Origin: Antilocapra americana
Lineage: Eukaryota; Chordata; Mammalia; Artiodactyla; Antilocapridae
Assembly (NCBI GenBank): GCA_007570785.1
Contig: ML661382.1
Coordinates: 1,243,526 to 1,307,525 of the forward strand
Reading direction: 5' to 3'
Length of the DNA: 64,000 nucleotides
Position numbers and translations under genes: made by a program. Below the pieces are notes generated by a model, which was not told the DNA's origin, made no database searches, and saw only the letters and a list, made by a program, of their open reading frames with translations. Shown here one piece after another: positions 13,464-24,956 of the stretch; position 1 is the first letter of the stretch; every line of letters starts with the position of its first letter.

Positions 13464-13746
13464 TGCTGCTTAGTCACTTCAGTCGTGCCCGACTCTGTGC
13501 GACCCCCTAGACAGCAGCCCACCAGGCGCCCCCATCCCTGGGATTCTCCAGGCAAGAACACTGGAGTGGGTTGCCATTTCCTTTTCCAGTGCATGAAAGT
13601 GAAAAGTGAAAGTGAAGTCACTCAGTTGTGTCCGACTCTTCTCGACCCCATGGACTGCATGCAGCCCACCAGGCTCCTCCGTGCATGGGATTTTCCAGGC
13701 AAGAGTACTAGAGTGGGGTGACATTGCCTTCTCCAAGCATTAAGCT
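13464..13746 (-). repeat. Bov-A2 SINE (dimeric BovA element)
   Basis: The + strand shows two successive BovA units in reverse. Each has a gtg(c/t)ccgactct word, gaccccc/gacccc, a caggctcc-like block and ccaggcaagaacactggagt or ccaggcaagagtactagagt. The spacer is gtgaaaagtgaaagtgaagt. Two units with this spacer define Bov-A2, a ruminant-specific SINE. Confidence 0.93.
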
Positions 13747-16120
13747 AGATACATTCTAATTTTTTTTTTATGCTATTTCTTTTGAGCAGTAGGGGGAGTG
13801 TATCAGAAAAAAATAACTAATGAAAATCATGATGCTGCATATAAATCAAGCAATTCATCAGGCCTGGGGGAAGTTGATGCCCTGTTTTCAGAGCATCTGA
13901 AAGGAACTTCTGACTGGAAGGAGCAAACAGGTGTTCTGATCTTTGAAGCCCTGCTCCAACCTTCCATTATGTGCTGCCCAACTCCTTCAGCTTTTGTTGG
14001 TTTAAAACATCACATTATGACAAAGTTTGAAGCTGTTGTCCTTGCTTTCTCAACCCCAAGGAAGGAAAATGGTTTATTTTCAGCCATATGTTTCTTTTGT
14101 CTCAGAAAAAGTGTAAAAACAAACAAGAAACAAAAAATGAACAACTAAACCTTCCAATAAAACAAACTTCAACAGCCATGATTGACTTGTGGAGCCTTGG
14201 GTGATGGACCACCTAACAGGGTTTCTCATACAGGAGTTTTCCAGACTGATAGCTAATGTACATATAACTGAGCCAGGCCCTGGCTGTCATCATTTTGCTG
14301 TTGGAGAAGTGAACATCGGAGAGGGGCTCAGGAATCACTCCATGCGACACTTGTAACATTCTTATTGCTCACAAGAGGGGCACGTTGGTGGTGGTGGGAG
14401 TGTTTGTGTGTGTAGAAGAGGATGGTCGGTCTGCACGCCCCCATGCCTGGCATGGGTAATGCAGCTTTCTCTCAGAGTCTGCTCCTCAAGGTAGCTTTGT
14501 GGCCCCGTCACAGTTCTGTTCTGTGCGCTGTTTACTTTGCTATCTCTCCCAGCAGCTGTGTGAATGGGAGAGCCACAGCCTGCTGAAGTACCCTTAGGCT
14601 GTTCCCAGTGACCCTCAAGTCTTTAGAAGCATTTGAGTGAGAATAATGCTGAAATCCTTCAGCGATCTGGCTCAAAAGAAAAGCTGCACTGCCATGGTGA
14701 TAAAGCTCCCAATTGAATAAGGAAAATGGCAATTTCCAAGAATCTGGGTGGTAGTTGTTTTAGTCAAGTTGAGAAATGGGATCACTGAGAAGGGGATTTC
14801 CGCAGCATCTAGGCTGTCAGGGAAACTGTTATTCCCCTCTGCCTCCTGTTTACAAATTCTAGGAAGGGAGCGAGAGGCCCCAGGTTGTATCTCTGTACCC
14901 AGTAAGACAGGCAGCCTGCAAGGTCTGCCAGCGTTCTTCGTGATAGTTACGCTGTAGTGTTTCCTATTAAAAATACTTCATATACTGAACATAATTTTGG
15001 TATTTCACAGATGCCACACGTGTATGAACATCCTTCGTAAAGGAGTTCCCTATTCCTAAAGAAATGGAGAAAAACACTGTAGTCTATAAGCCTTTGTTCC
15101 TGGGCACATTGACAGGGATTTCGCTTAGCTTTGTGTCCTGTCAGACTCCTTGAGGGAGGTCGTAAGAACATTTCTCTCTCCCCCCCCCCCCCCCCCCCCC
15201 CCCGCTCTTTCATTCACCCTAATGGGACAAAGAGTTGCTGGATTCAATCACATTCTTTCCCAAATGATTCTTAAGGCATTAGGATCACTCAGAGTTATTT
15301 TTAAACTCACAGCCTCAGTCTGAGGGAAAGCAGTTGTCCTTCCTGAATTCCCTTGGGGGCTTTCAGCTGCCCAGACACCCCACGTCTTTATGGGGCACAT
15401 TCCAGCGGTCTTAAAGCCCTGGCCCTCAGAGTAAAATCTGGTCTGGCGTCGCACTCATGGAATCCCTTCGTGAGCCATGGCACGAATTAGGTGTCAGATT
15501 GGAAAGCAGAAGGAACAGGTGGCCTGTGAGCTTAATATAATACTTCCGGCTTGGTAAAGTGGTTTTGGAGCCTTGTGCTTATTGAAAGTTTCCTTCTGCT
15601 TTCTTGTCAGCTTTAACCATCTCTTGATGGTCTTTAGTTCCCTTCTGGGATTTTCTGGAGCGTGCTGGAGACTGTCAGAATATAAGGAGTTAAACCACAC
15701 TGAAGTTCTGGAGAATAATTAAACAGTGATTAAGTGATATTTTAACTCCTGTTTACAGGGGAGAAGTGGAAATGGTCAGGAAGTTTGGCTGAGGTCATCT
15801 TGTCTTTGTTGCCAGACCCTGCCCTTACTCAGTTTCATTTTTAGCTGTAAGATGAACTCACATACACTTCTCTACTGATGCCCACCTTTGTCTTTGGTCA
15901 TACTTCTCCTTCTTCCATTACCTGTTTCCCCCCTCCTCTTCTCCCTCTCCCCACTTCACCTCTGCCTCCTTCCCTTCCTCCCCTCTGTTTCTTTAATTGG
16001 TCTGGGAAAACCAGTTCCACTCAGAACAGATGGAGTGGCACTCAGGTTCCCTTCCGTGTCTTCTGTTCCTTGAAGGCCTTGAGATGAAGCAGAGAGATAG
16101 GAGATTTGGGATATTTGGAA
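13747..16120. other. Non-coding sequence with a long poly-C run and a pyrimidine-rich tract
   Basis: An uninterrupted C run occupies 15180-15203. A C/T-rich tract covers about 15903-15991. No exon or named repeat is recognised elsewhere in the stretch. Confidence 0.55.
15180..15203. repeat. (C)24 mononucleotide tract
   Basis: Twenty-four consecutive C follow a short (TC)n run. Such long C runs are rare in mammalian DNA and prone to polymerase and sequencing error. The other strand is G24, capable of quadruplex formation. Confidence 0.95.
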
Positions 16121-16124
16121 GGCC

Positions 16125-16400
16125 ACTGGACTAGTGGGAAAAGCACCAGATAAAGATTTGAAGATGGCTGGGCTTGAATCCCAGCTCTCCTGGGATCCTA
16201 CCTGTGTAACCCTGAACAAGGTACTGAATACTTTGTAAGTCTCTCAGCTTCCTCTTGTATAAAATGGGGATGTGATTCCTATCTGAAAGAGTAGAAATTG
16301 GAGAGGATTAGAGGTATGTATGTAAAGACCCTTGCTTGCCACCCACAGTATGCATTTGATTGTGTTTGAAAGTAGGAGCTTTGCTGTATGATAGAACAGA
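16125..16400 (+). repeat. MIR SINE
   Basis: Sense MIR: gggcttgaatcccagctctc, ctgtgtaaccctgaacaagg, tctctcagcttcctcttgta, taaaatggggatgtgattcc and agaggattagaggtatgtat. Confidence 0.85.
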
Positions 16401-16655
16401 TGAGAGTTGATGGTAGGGTTTAGATTGCCTTTGGTTAGCTTTTTGCCTGTTTAACTATATGGTAATTGTATAGTTTATATAATATGAAGTTATGTTATTC
16501 TTTGCCTTTATTCTTATCTAATAAATGTAGTAGCAACCCAAAGGAGGGTTAGGAGCCCTATTCCCTCCAGTCTTCATCACCCACCGTTCCTTAGCCATTC
16601 TAGATAAACAAATTTAAGTGAAAAGAGTTTATATATAAATGTAGAATTAAGGCTT

Positions 16656-17763
16656 TAAAAATCATTTATTTATTTTAGTTGGAGGCTAATTACAATACTG
16701 TAGTGGTTTTTGCCATACGTTGACATGAATCTACCATGGGTGTATATTTGTCCCCCATCCTACACCCCCTCCCACCTCCCTCCCCATTGCATCCCTCAGG
16801 GTTGTCCCAGAGTACCAGCTTTGAGAGCCCTGTTTCATGCATTGAACTTGGATTGGTGATCTGTTTCACATGTGGTAATAGATATGTTTCGATGCTATTC
16901 TCTCAAATCATCCCACCCTCACTTCACCCACAGAGTCCAAAAGTCTGTTCTTTATATCTGTGTCTCTTTTGCTTTCTCACATATAGGGTCATCGTTACCA
17001 TCTTTCTAAATTGCATACGTATGTGTTAATATACTCTATTGGTGTTTTCCTTTCTGACTGACTTCGCTCTGTATAATAGGCTCCAGTTTCTTCCACCTCA
17101 TTAGAACTGGTTCAAATGCATTCTTTCTAATAGCTGAATAATATTCCATCGTGTATTACAAAGCTACAGTTATCAGGACAGTATGGTACTGGCACAAAGA
17201 CAGAAATATAGATCAATGGAACAAAATAGAAAGCTAAGAGATAAATCCATGCAGCTATGGACCCCTTATCTTTGACAAAGGAGGCAAAAATATACAATGG
17301 AGAAAAGATAATCTTTTTAACAAGTGGTGCTGGGAAAACTGGCCAACCACCTGTAAAAGAATGAAACTAGAACATTTTGTAGCCATACACAAAAATAAAC
17401 TCAAAATGGATTAAAGATCTAAATGTAAGACCAGAAATTATAAAACTCCTAGAGGAAAACATAGGCAAAACACTCTCTGACATAAATCACAGCAGGATCC
17501 TCTATGACCCACCTCCCAAAGTAATGGGAATAAAAGCAAAAATAAACAAAGGGACCTAATTAAGCTTAAAAGCTTTTGCACAATGAAGGAAACTATAAGC
17601 AAGGTGAAAAGACAACCTTCAGAATGGGAGAAAATAATAGCAAATGAAGCAACTGACAAAGAATTAATCTCAAAAATATACAAGCAGCTCATGCAGCTCA
17701 ATACCAGAAAAATAAACCCCCCAATCAAAAAATGGGCAAAAGCACTAAACCGACATTTCTTCA
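16656..17763 (-). mobile_element. BovL1-type L1 insertion with 5' inversion (twin priming)
   Basis: Segment 16656-17158 is the reverse complement of a ruminant L1 3' UTR (tttatttattttagttggag, gtttttgccatacgttgaca, gggttgtcccagagtaccag, gctgaataatattccatcgt). Segment 17159-17763 is L1 ORF2 3' sequence in the opposite (+) orientation (caaagctacagttatcagga, ggtgctgggaaaactggcca, gggcaaaagcactaaaccga); part of it still translates as L1-like [20 protein letters not shown]. Near-identical 14-bp flanks, tagaattaag(g/a)ctt, lie at 16642-16655 and 17764-17777. They show a single insertion whose 5' part was inverted during integration. It is not a coding element. Confidence 0.9.
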
Positions 17764-17777
17764 TAGAATTAAGACTT

Positions 17778-18325
17778 ACTCTGATTGCTTCTCTTCTTCA
17801 GTTAGATGGCTACGTTCAAGTCCATTTATGTAATTTCTGAATTCCTACTCTTTATACGATACAACTTTTTATTTCTCTCAGGATGATTCATTTACATAGA
17901 AGAAAGTGTAAGTTAGTTTCTGAACACTTTTTATCCTGTCATATTTGAGGCATTTGTGGTGGAGAGATAGATCATGGTTATTCCATTCTTTTTCCTTTCC
18001 TGAAGTGGAATGAGCCAAGGCCAGTAGGACCTGGCACAGCACAGGGCCTTTGCTGTTTCTCTCAGCCCTTGTTATGCTTGGCTGTGTCTCTAGGCCTTAG
18101 GACGCAGGCTGCTCAGCTGTTTTGGAAACTTGCATGATGCATTGCTTTGCAGTATGAAAGGTACACTGTGGCTTTGTAATCCTCATCTTGTGGCATATCA
18201 CTTCTTTTGGGGAGGAATCTTCAAAAATCAAGTGTCTCTAGAGTGCTTAGTATTTGAAGAGCGTAAGGAAGTTTGAGTACTTTTGTCTCCAAGTATCACA
18301 AGACATCAGCTCAGATTGCTTTTTA
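17778..18325. other. Non-coding sequence, nothing recognised
   Basis: This gap between two L1 fragments shows no exon or repeat that I recognise. Confidence 0.5.
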
Positions 18326-19068
18326 TGTTATATATTCATGTACTGGAAGACAATATTGTTAAGATGGAAATACTTCCCAAATTGATCTGTAGATTCCATG
18401 CAGTCCCTACCAAAACCTCTGTTGACCTTTTTTTTGTTTTGTTTTGCAGAAATTAACAAGCTGATCTTAAAATTCATAAAGAAATGCAAGGGACCCATGA
18501 TAGCCAAAATAATCTTCAAAAAAAGAAGAGGAAATTGGAGCACTCACATTTCCCAATTTGAAAACTTTACTACAAAACTACAGTAATTAAGACAGTGTGG
18601 TAATGGTATAAGAATAGAGATATAAATCAATGGAATAGAATGAGAATCCAAAAGTAAACCCCTACATTTATGGTCAGTTTTTGACAAGGGTGCCAAGAAA
18701 ATTCAATGTGGAAAGAATTCCTTTTTCAGCAAATTATACTGAGACAACTGGATATCCATATGCAAAAGAATGAAATTGGACCCCTATTTTGCATGATGTA
18801 CAGAAGTTAGCTTGAAATGGCTCATAGACCTATGTGTAAGAGCTAAAACTAGAGAACTATTAGAAGAAACCTTAGGCAAAAATCATTGTGACCTTGAAAT
18901 AAGCAACAGTTTCTTGATTATGACACTGAAAGCACAAGCAACAAAAGAAAAATGTGGATAAATTAGATTTGATCAAAGAACACTGTGCTTCAAAGAACAC
19001 TGTTAGGAAAGTAAAAAGATGCCCCATAGAACGAGAAAAGATATTTGTGAACCATACATCTAACAAGG
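18326..19068 (+). repeat. Old L1 (L1M) ORF2 3' fragment, left part
   Basis: Decayed L1 ORF2 text runs in sense: tgtagattccatgcagtccc, aattcataaagaaatgcaag, gggacccatgatagcc, tacaaaactacagtaattaa, gacagtgtggtaatggtata, gaaccatacatctaacaagg. A T/G-rich insertion lies at 18428-18448. The frame is broken many times. It continues after the transposon at 19069-19258. Confidence 0.88.
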
Positions 19069-19258
19069 CAGGGGTTTCCAGCCTCCGGGATCTAACGCCT
19101 GATGATTTGAGATGGAGTGGATGTAACAATAATACTAGGAGTTCAGTGCACAATAAATGGAATGCACATGAATCATCCCTACACCATCCCGCTCAACCCG
19201 TGAGAAAATCACCTGCCACGAAAGTGGTCCCTGGTGCCAGAAAGGTTGAGGACTGCTG
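19069..19258. mobile_element. Non-autonomous hAT-Charlie (MER1-like) DNA transposon inside L1M
   Basis: It starts caggggtttccagcctccgg, carries taacgcctgatgatttgaga, and ends acgaaagtggtccctggtgc...ggttgaggactgctg. These match the ends and the genatgatctgag block of MER1-type hAT elements, with an internal deletion. The 8-bp flanks taacaagg (19061-19068) and tattaagg (19259-19266) are a decayed hAT-size target duplication. Confidence 0.78.
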
Positions 19259-19390
19259 TATTAAGGGACTTGTATCTAAAATATGTAAAGTCCTCTTAAT
19301 TAACAGTCAAAAGACAATTTAATCACAAATGGGCAAAAGGTTTGAATAGATGTTTCTCAAGAAACATAAATGTCCAATAATAAGCACATA
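19259..19390 (+). repeat. L1M ORF2 fragment, right part
   Basis: The host L1 resumes: aagggacttgtatctaaaat, atgggcaaaaggtttgaata, gatgtttctcaagaaa. This proves the transposon split one L1. Confidence 0.85.
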
Positions 19391-20497
19391 AAAAGATACT
19401 CAGGTGATGGTTGCACAGCTCTGTGAATATACTTGCATTAAATTACATACTTTAATAAGTATGTGGACGGTATATGAATGAAATTCAATAAGCTGTTATC
19501 CAAAACATTTCAGGTGATTTGTAGGTCTGAATAGTATTTTGTCAGTTTGAACTTGGCCCCTGTTCCCTGCCATCGTGAATCTTGAAGTTAGAGCATCACT
19601 CTCAAGCACTGGGCAGGTGACCGTTGCCTCAAAGCCTTTCTCTTCTTTCTCACCTTGGGTGAGAAATTTAGGTTTGCAGTTAACTTCTTGAAGAAGAGCT
19701 GATGGCACTTTGTATCAGGAACCAAAACTTTTAAGGTGACTGTTCTGAGATTGAAACCTTTCAGTCACATTTTAAATGTGACTGTCTGTGTTCTACCCTC
19801 GTTTTTGTTGACCCTCCCAGCTCTTCTCAGAACCTCCCTTCTTTTCATTTCTTACCTTTTTCGACCAGGCTGTTCTTGCTCAGAGGCATTCTTTCCTGGG
19901 AGGTGGGGAGTAGCTGGAGGAGCCTCTGGGTGGCGCCCTGTGTCCAGAAGGTGGACAAAGGAGAATGACTTGCCTTAATGACGCTTAGGCCTGTGTTGGC
20001 AGGAAGAGATGACTCATTTTTCATCAGAGGAATTTCAAAGAAAATATAATGACAGGATGATGTCAGAGGAGCAGGTGGAGACAGGAACCTTGATTGAGGT
20101 GCTGGAGGGCGGTGTTGGCTTGCACGGCTGCCAGGGTAGTCAGGACGATTGACTGGCACAGATCACAAGAATCGTCACCTGTTTTTCAGTCCCTTTCTCA
20201 GGAGCCCTGGTGTGGGCAGAGCCTTCAGAGCATGAGGTCAAGTCCGTGCCTGTCTCAGGTGTACTGTGTTTGTATCTGGGTGGGACACCTCACCCCATCC
20301 GGTGCCAGTCGTGAACGTATTTCACAGGCAGTGCGCTGTGTATGGGCTCCTTCACTCTGCGCATCAGCTCCGTGACTCGCAGGGCCTGTGTCTGAGAACT
20401 GAAAATCACACGCTCAGGGTGGCTGAGATGTGGCGTTTTCCCTGATGTATTAGATACAGGAACTTGCCTAGATAGCAGAAGTGCAGCTCTCAGGGCC
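19391..20497. other. Non-coding sequence, nothing recognised
   Basis: There are no splice-flanked coding segments and no recognisable repeat. The stretch is moderately GC-rich at 19900-20450 without an island. Confidence 0.5.
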
Positions 20498-20697
20498 TGT
20501 GTGTACCAAGTCCCTTCAGATGTGTCTGACTCTTTGCGACCCTGTGGACTGCAGCCCGCCAGGCTCCTCTGTCCCTGGGACTTTTTTCCAGGCAAGAATA
20601 CTGGAGTGGTTTGCTATGACCTCCTCCAGGGGATCCTCCCGACCCAGGGATCAAACCCGCATCTCTTACGTCTCTTGCATGAGGCAGGCGGGAAGCC
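20498..20697 (-). repeat. Bov-tA SINE
   Basis: In reverse: tgtgtctgactctttgcgac, cctgtggactgcagcccgcc, ccaggcaagaatactggagt, then the tRNA-like part cgacccagggatcaaaccc and gaggcaggcgggaag. This is a tRNA-Glu-type head joined to one BovA unit. Confidence 0.92.
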
Positions 20698-21084
20698 CCT
20701 CAGATCTTAGGGACTTTACCTTATTGCTCAAAGTGCTCTGGTTCCCTCCAGTGTTTGGGCAAGAGCTGGATCTTTGTTCTAATCTTAGTGGTTTATTTTT
20801 CTTTTCTTTGAGTTGAGTGCCCTCCTTGGTGTGTATGGATGAAGCTGATACGTGGGGGAAACTCACAGTCAGGAGGAAGGATAGATAAGTTTTCTAATCT
20901 TTTCATTTGTCAAGCACTCCAGTTGGTTAGATGTTTAGGCTCCCATTGATATTAAGACTGTAAGGAGTGAGTGCTCTCGGTCATCACTGTGTTTTAGCAG
21001 CTAAACCACATTTTAGTTGGAGGCTAAATCAGTAGTTTACGAAAGGATAAAAGAAAGGATATTTAGTGCTAGTACTCAAGGAAT
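20698..21084. other. Non-coding sequence, nothing recognised
   Basis: This is a short unique gap between two SINEs. Confidence 0.5.
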
Positions 21085-21301
21085 GGGATTCCCGAGGGGC
21101 GCAGTGGTAAGGAATCTGCCTGTCATTGCAGGAGACACAGAAGATGCAGGCTTGATCCCTGGGTCAGGAAGACCCCTGGAGAAGGAAATGGTAACCCATT
21201 CCAGTAGTCCTGCTTGGAAAAAATCCCAGGGAAAGAGGAGCCTGGCGGTTTACAGTCTATGGAGTTGCAAGAGTTGGACCCGACCTAGCAACTAAACAAC
21301 A
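21085..21301 (+). repeat. Bov-tA SINE with perfect target-site duplication
   Basis: Sense order: cagtggtaaggaatctgcct, aggcttgatccctgggtcag, gaagacccctggagaaggaa, aagaggagcctggcggttta, caagagttggacccgaccta. An 11-bp direct repeat, actcaaggaat, flanks it at 21074-21084 and 21302-21312. Confidence 0.94.
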
Positions 21302-21455
21302 ACTCAAGGAATATCTGAGGAGAGATATCTTAGCAATATCAGTTGTTGCTTTTGTGTTTTATGCATCATTCATCTGCAAGTGCCATGGAGATAGGGGCTT
21401 TTAGGTGGCATAGGACACTGCCGAGAAATAGTGCCTCTCTTTAAGATATGCCGTA

Positions 21456-21676
21456 TGTGCTGTCTCTTCTGTGTGCTCAGTATGTCCAACTCTTTGTGAC
21501 CGTTTGGACAGTAGCCCACCAGGCTCCTCTGTCTATGGGATTGTTCAGGCCAGAATACTGGAGTGGATTGTGTTTTATTTTCCAGGGTATCTTCCCGACC
21601 CAGGGTTAGAAGCCACGTCTCCTATGTCTCCTACATAGCAGGTGGATTCTTTATAGCTGAGCCATCAGGGAAGCCC
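21456..21676 (-). repeat. Bov-tA SINE
   Basis: In reverse: tgtccaactctttgtgaccg, tagcccaccaggctcctctg, ttcccgacccagggttagaa, gccatcagggaagccc. The flanks aagatatgccgta (21443-21455) and aagatatatcata (21677-21689) match at 10 of 13 positions, a decayed target duplication. Confidence 0.92.
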
Positions 21677-21689
21677 AAGATATATCATA

Positions 21690-22310
21690 AGTAAGAAGAA
21701 AAAGTGAAAACAAAAAAACAAACCCCAAACAAACAAACAAAAATGCCTGAAAATGGAAAGAGAGGAAAAGACAGCTTTATTTACTACTCGGTGCCATCTT
21801 TAATTGTTGGACAATACTACTAGGTACACTATGGGACTGAAACTGATCTTTGGGTGAGGGTATGAAGGACATGAACCAGACAGTTTTTCTTAGAGAAGGG
21901 TGCTGGGCTTCCTTGGGCCACAGTTAGCACTGTTCCTCCTGCCTGCTGTACTTCTCTCTGTTATCTCTCTATGAAATAACAGGTCAGCAGTAGAGTAGAT
22001 TTTTAACTTGAAATGCCGGGAAAAATATTCTCTAGAATGGGTTTGATTTCCTGAGGGTAATTTGTGATGACGGTGTTTCAGAAATCACCACCTGACTCCC
22101 TGAGCAGAAGCATCAGTCTCGTCCTGAACATGCTCTTTGTGTATCGGTCCCTTAATATATACAGGTCCTCTCTTCCTTTGGTTATGAGCTCAAGGCCTTT
22201 AAGCATGAGGTTGAGCAGTGGTAAGCAAGAACTATTCTGACATGCCAGTTAACCAGAATGTTAAAGGAATCCACATGGGAGCTGGGATTCCAAACATCTC
22301 TGATTTTTTT
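21690..22310. other. Non-coding sequence; A-rich simple stretch at its left end
   Basis: The stretch at about 21692-21745 is A-rich with caaacaaa repeats. Nothing else is recognised. Confidence 0.5.
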
Positions 22311-22319
22311 TTTTGGTAG

Positions 22320-22765
22320 GGGAGGAAAAGGACTCCTTAAAGGGCTCATTGTCACCTATAGAATAAAATCCAAACTTGTCTTGTCACTTAAGACCTCTCA
22401 TAATCCAGCCCACCTTTCTATAAAATTGTTTCTATCAAAATCATATTTGTTCTCATTTTAAAAGGTCAAGTATTACTATTACTATGAAGTTTCCAACAAA
22501 AGTCATCTCCTGTTCTATCCCTCCCTACCTGTGAGAACTACTTCCAAGTCATTTAGCCGTTTCTTTTAGCGTTTTCCACTCCACTTACTAAATAGACTCT
22601 TGTACTAGTGATTTTTGAATTTTCAGTTTCAGACGTTATCTGTTGATGTTCGACTCTAGGAAATTTGGGTTTAGTTTTTTCATCCCTGCCCTTCTCCCTT
22701 GTTTCTGTCATCACATATTATTACCATTGCTAGGTACTCAGTGTTTAGATTGTTATGATCGTATA
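22320..22765 (+). repeat. L2 LINE fragment
   Basis: The tokens atagaataaaatccaaactt, cacttaagacctctcataat, ccagcccacctttc and gttccaacaaaag-type text follow the L2 sense order (agaataaaatccaaactcct...catgatctggcccc). Confidence 0.65.
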
Positions 22766-22979
22766 AAGTTGCTTAAAGCTGAGGCACGTCATGTTCTACA
22801 GTTACACTTACTTTCTTGGTCAATTTTTAAATTTTTTCCCTGGAATTAGCAATTGCCCTATGTTATTATTTGTTTACCATTCTATGTACCTGTCTCCATG
22901 CTCTCCTGTGGGACTCTAGGGCAAGTCTCAGTATGTTGGAACATATCAAATAATCTTTTGGTTCAATATTTCCTTTGGA

Positions 22980-23012
22980 GATATCCTCCCCACCCCCACC
23001 CCCACCCCCCGG
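22980..23012. repeat. (CCCCCA)n simple repeat
   Basis: The repeated unit is cccca(c). The opposite strand is G-rich, with four or more G runs, and could form a quadruplex. Confidence 0.85.
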
Positions 23013-23039
23013 AGTTTTCTGTTTTCCAGCTGTAGCTTT

Positions 23040-23945
23040 TTGTAAAGCTAAAACCCTGAGTCTTCCCTTTACCATCAGGCTGGGGAATTCCGTTGCCTCT
23101 CTTCTGTATTGGCTGCCATGTTTCCTGGGTCTCATGCACTCATTTTTCTTGCTTTACAGCATCTCTTCACTGGAATATATCTTAGAGTAGCTTCCTGAGA
23201 AAGGATCTTTGAGAGATTAATATCTTTGAGAATTTGCTTATTTGAAAATGTTTTTATTCTCCTTTTCATTTAATGGAGGGTTTGGGTGTAGAGTGCCAGG
23301 TTACAAATGACTGGCTTTCATCATTGCTCTTGAGAAGTCCATTGCCATTCTGGTTCCTGACCTTTGTTTGTGAGCTGTTTTCTTTTTGATAGCTTTTAGG
23401 ATTTTATTTCTATCTCTGATATTCTGATATATGATGATGATGTGCACTGATGAGGATCTTTTTTAATTACGGAGTTAGGTTCTCTGTGGGTCTTCTTTAT
23501 TTGAAAACACCTCTTTCATTGATTAGTTCTTTGATAATTTCCTCCCTTCCCTTTTCTCCTTCTGGTACTTCAGTTAGTTGGATACTGGACTCCACTGTTG
23601 ATTTTCTGCCCTCTCCCCCTCACTCTCAATTTTCTGTCTCTATTTTTGTTGCGATTTATGGTGAAGATCTTCAGCTCCATCTCCCAGCTCTTCTCTGAAG
23701 TATTTATTTTTGCTCTCATAACTTTTATTTCTGAGCATTTCCGCCTTACTCTCTGCATATTGCGTTTTTATGTGCTTGTTCTTGTTTTACGGCAGTATTG
23801 CCGCTCAGGACTCTGAAGATAGTCATCCCCACCTCCCTTCGGTGTTCTCTGCTCCCACGGTTGTCTGCGTTTGTCTCAGGGTCCTTCTGTTTGCTCATAT
23901 GGTCTCTGTCTTTCCTGTTGGAGACTCTCTTATGTCTGAAGTTTC
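23040..23945 (-). repeat. Old L1-class LINE fragment (L1M or HAL1-like)
   Basis: The tokens cttgagaagtccattgccat, gagctgttttctttttgata, gcttttaggattttatttct, gttctttgataatttcctcc, ggatactggactccactgtt and gcattt-type text follow a T-rich reverse-complement old-L1/HAL1 region. The exact family and borders are uncertain. Confidence 0.55.
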
Positions 23946-24773
23946 TTGGTGGCCTTCATAATTAAGAGTTAGCCCCTAAAAAGCTGATTGGTGGGGCTTC
24001 TTGCCTGGTGGGCTGTAATGATGGACCGGGTAGGGAAGGTCCGTTTCCCCTGGCCAGTCTCCTTATCTGGGGCCTCTTTAGCCTGGCAGCCAGAGCTCTG
24101 GGGTTGCCAAGCAGGGCAATAGGGCAAGGGGGAGGGTTGTGTTGTTCATTATGTCAGATTTCACTTAATGCTCCTGTTTTCAGTGAGGTACCTCACTGAC
24201 CTCAGGTGAGCCTGAGGGCATCCAGCCAATCTATGCCCCACCTCCCCCTGCAGCTCTCCCCCACCCCACCCCCAGGCCCTCAAGGGTACCCAGTGCTTCC
24301 AATTCCTGAGCCTTTCTGGAGCCTTGCAGCACCGGTTGCCGTGTCCCTGGCCCCCTACAGGCACTTAGCAGAAAGAGAAAGCCGAAATTTAAATTAGTGA
24401 CCATTTATCTTTCCACTCTCCAGTTCATCGAATTTCTGTTGATATTTTTGACTCAGGACTGGTTTGTAAATTTTCCATTGTTTGGTAATAGTTAACATAG
24501 AACCTAGGCAACTAAATATTTCACAGAAGCACGGGATTTTAGATCTGGAGAAGAATTTAGAGATCTAGAATATCAGCTCATTTTATGAATAAATAAATAG
24601 ATCCAGTGTGATTAAATGGTGCTAGAGTCATTATAATGGTGCTAGAGACAGAAATGGAACTATAACTTCATTGTCTAGCTCTCAAGCTGCTAGATGTAGT
24701 GATAAAATCTGAGACATGCTTAATTAAATATTCTGGTTAATTCAGAGTTAATCAGAGGGCACTGTCTGTTTCT
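23946..24773. other. Non-coding sequence, nothing recognised
   Basis: The part at 24000-24360 is GC-rich with a C-rich run at 24240-24275. No exon or repeat is recognised. Confidence 0.5.
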
Positions 24774-24956
24774 TTTTTTTTTTAAATTTTATTGCTTTCT
24801 TATGGCCGTAGCTGCTTGGGCTTTTTCTCTAGTTTGAGAGCGCATGGGCTACTCTGTAGTTGTGGCACGCGGGCTTAGTCACTCGGAGGCACGCGGGATC
24901 CTCCCGGACCAGGGCTTTGGCAGGTGGGCTCCTCACCCTGAGCCACCAGGAAAGCC
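24774..24956 (-). repeat. CHR-type tRNA SINE
   Basis: In reverse: a T run, ttttattgctttcttatggc, gggctactctgtagttgtgg, cacgcgggcttagtcactcg, cctcccggaccaggg, gagccaccaggaaagcc. It is internally shortened. Confidence 0.88.

Noticed and set aside
17583..17840. An 85-codon frame resembling a protein
   Set aside because: It is L1 ORF2 carboxy-terminal remnant inside the inverted half of an L1.
23570..23758. Lysine/arginine-rich minus-strand frame
   Set aside because: It is antisense of a T-rich old LINE fragment; composition explains it.
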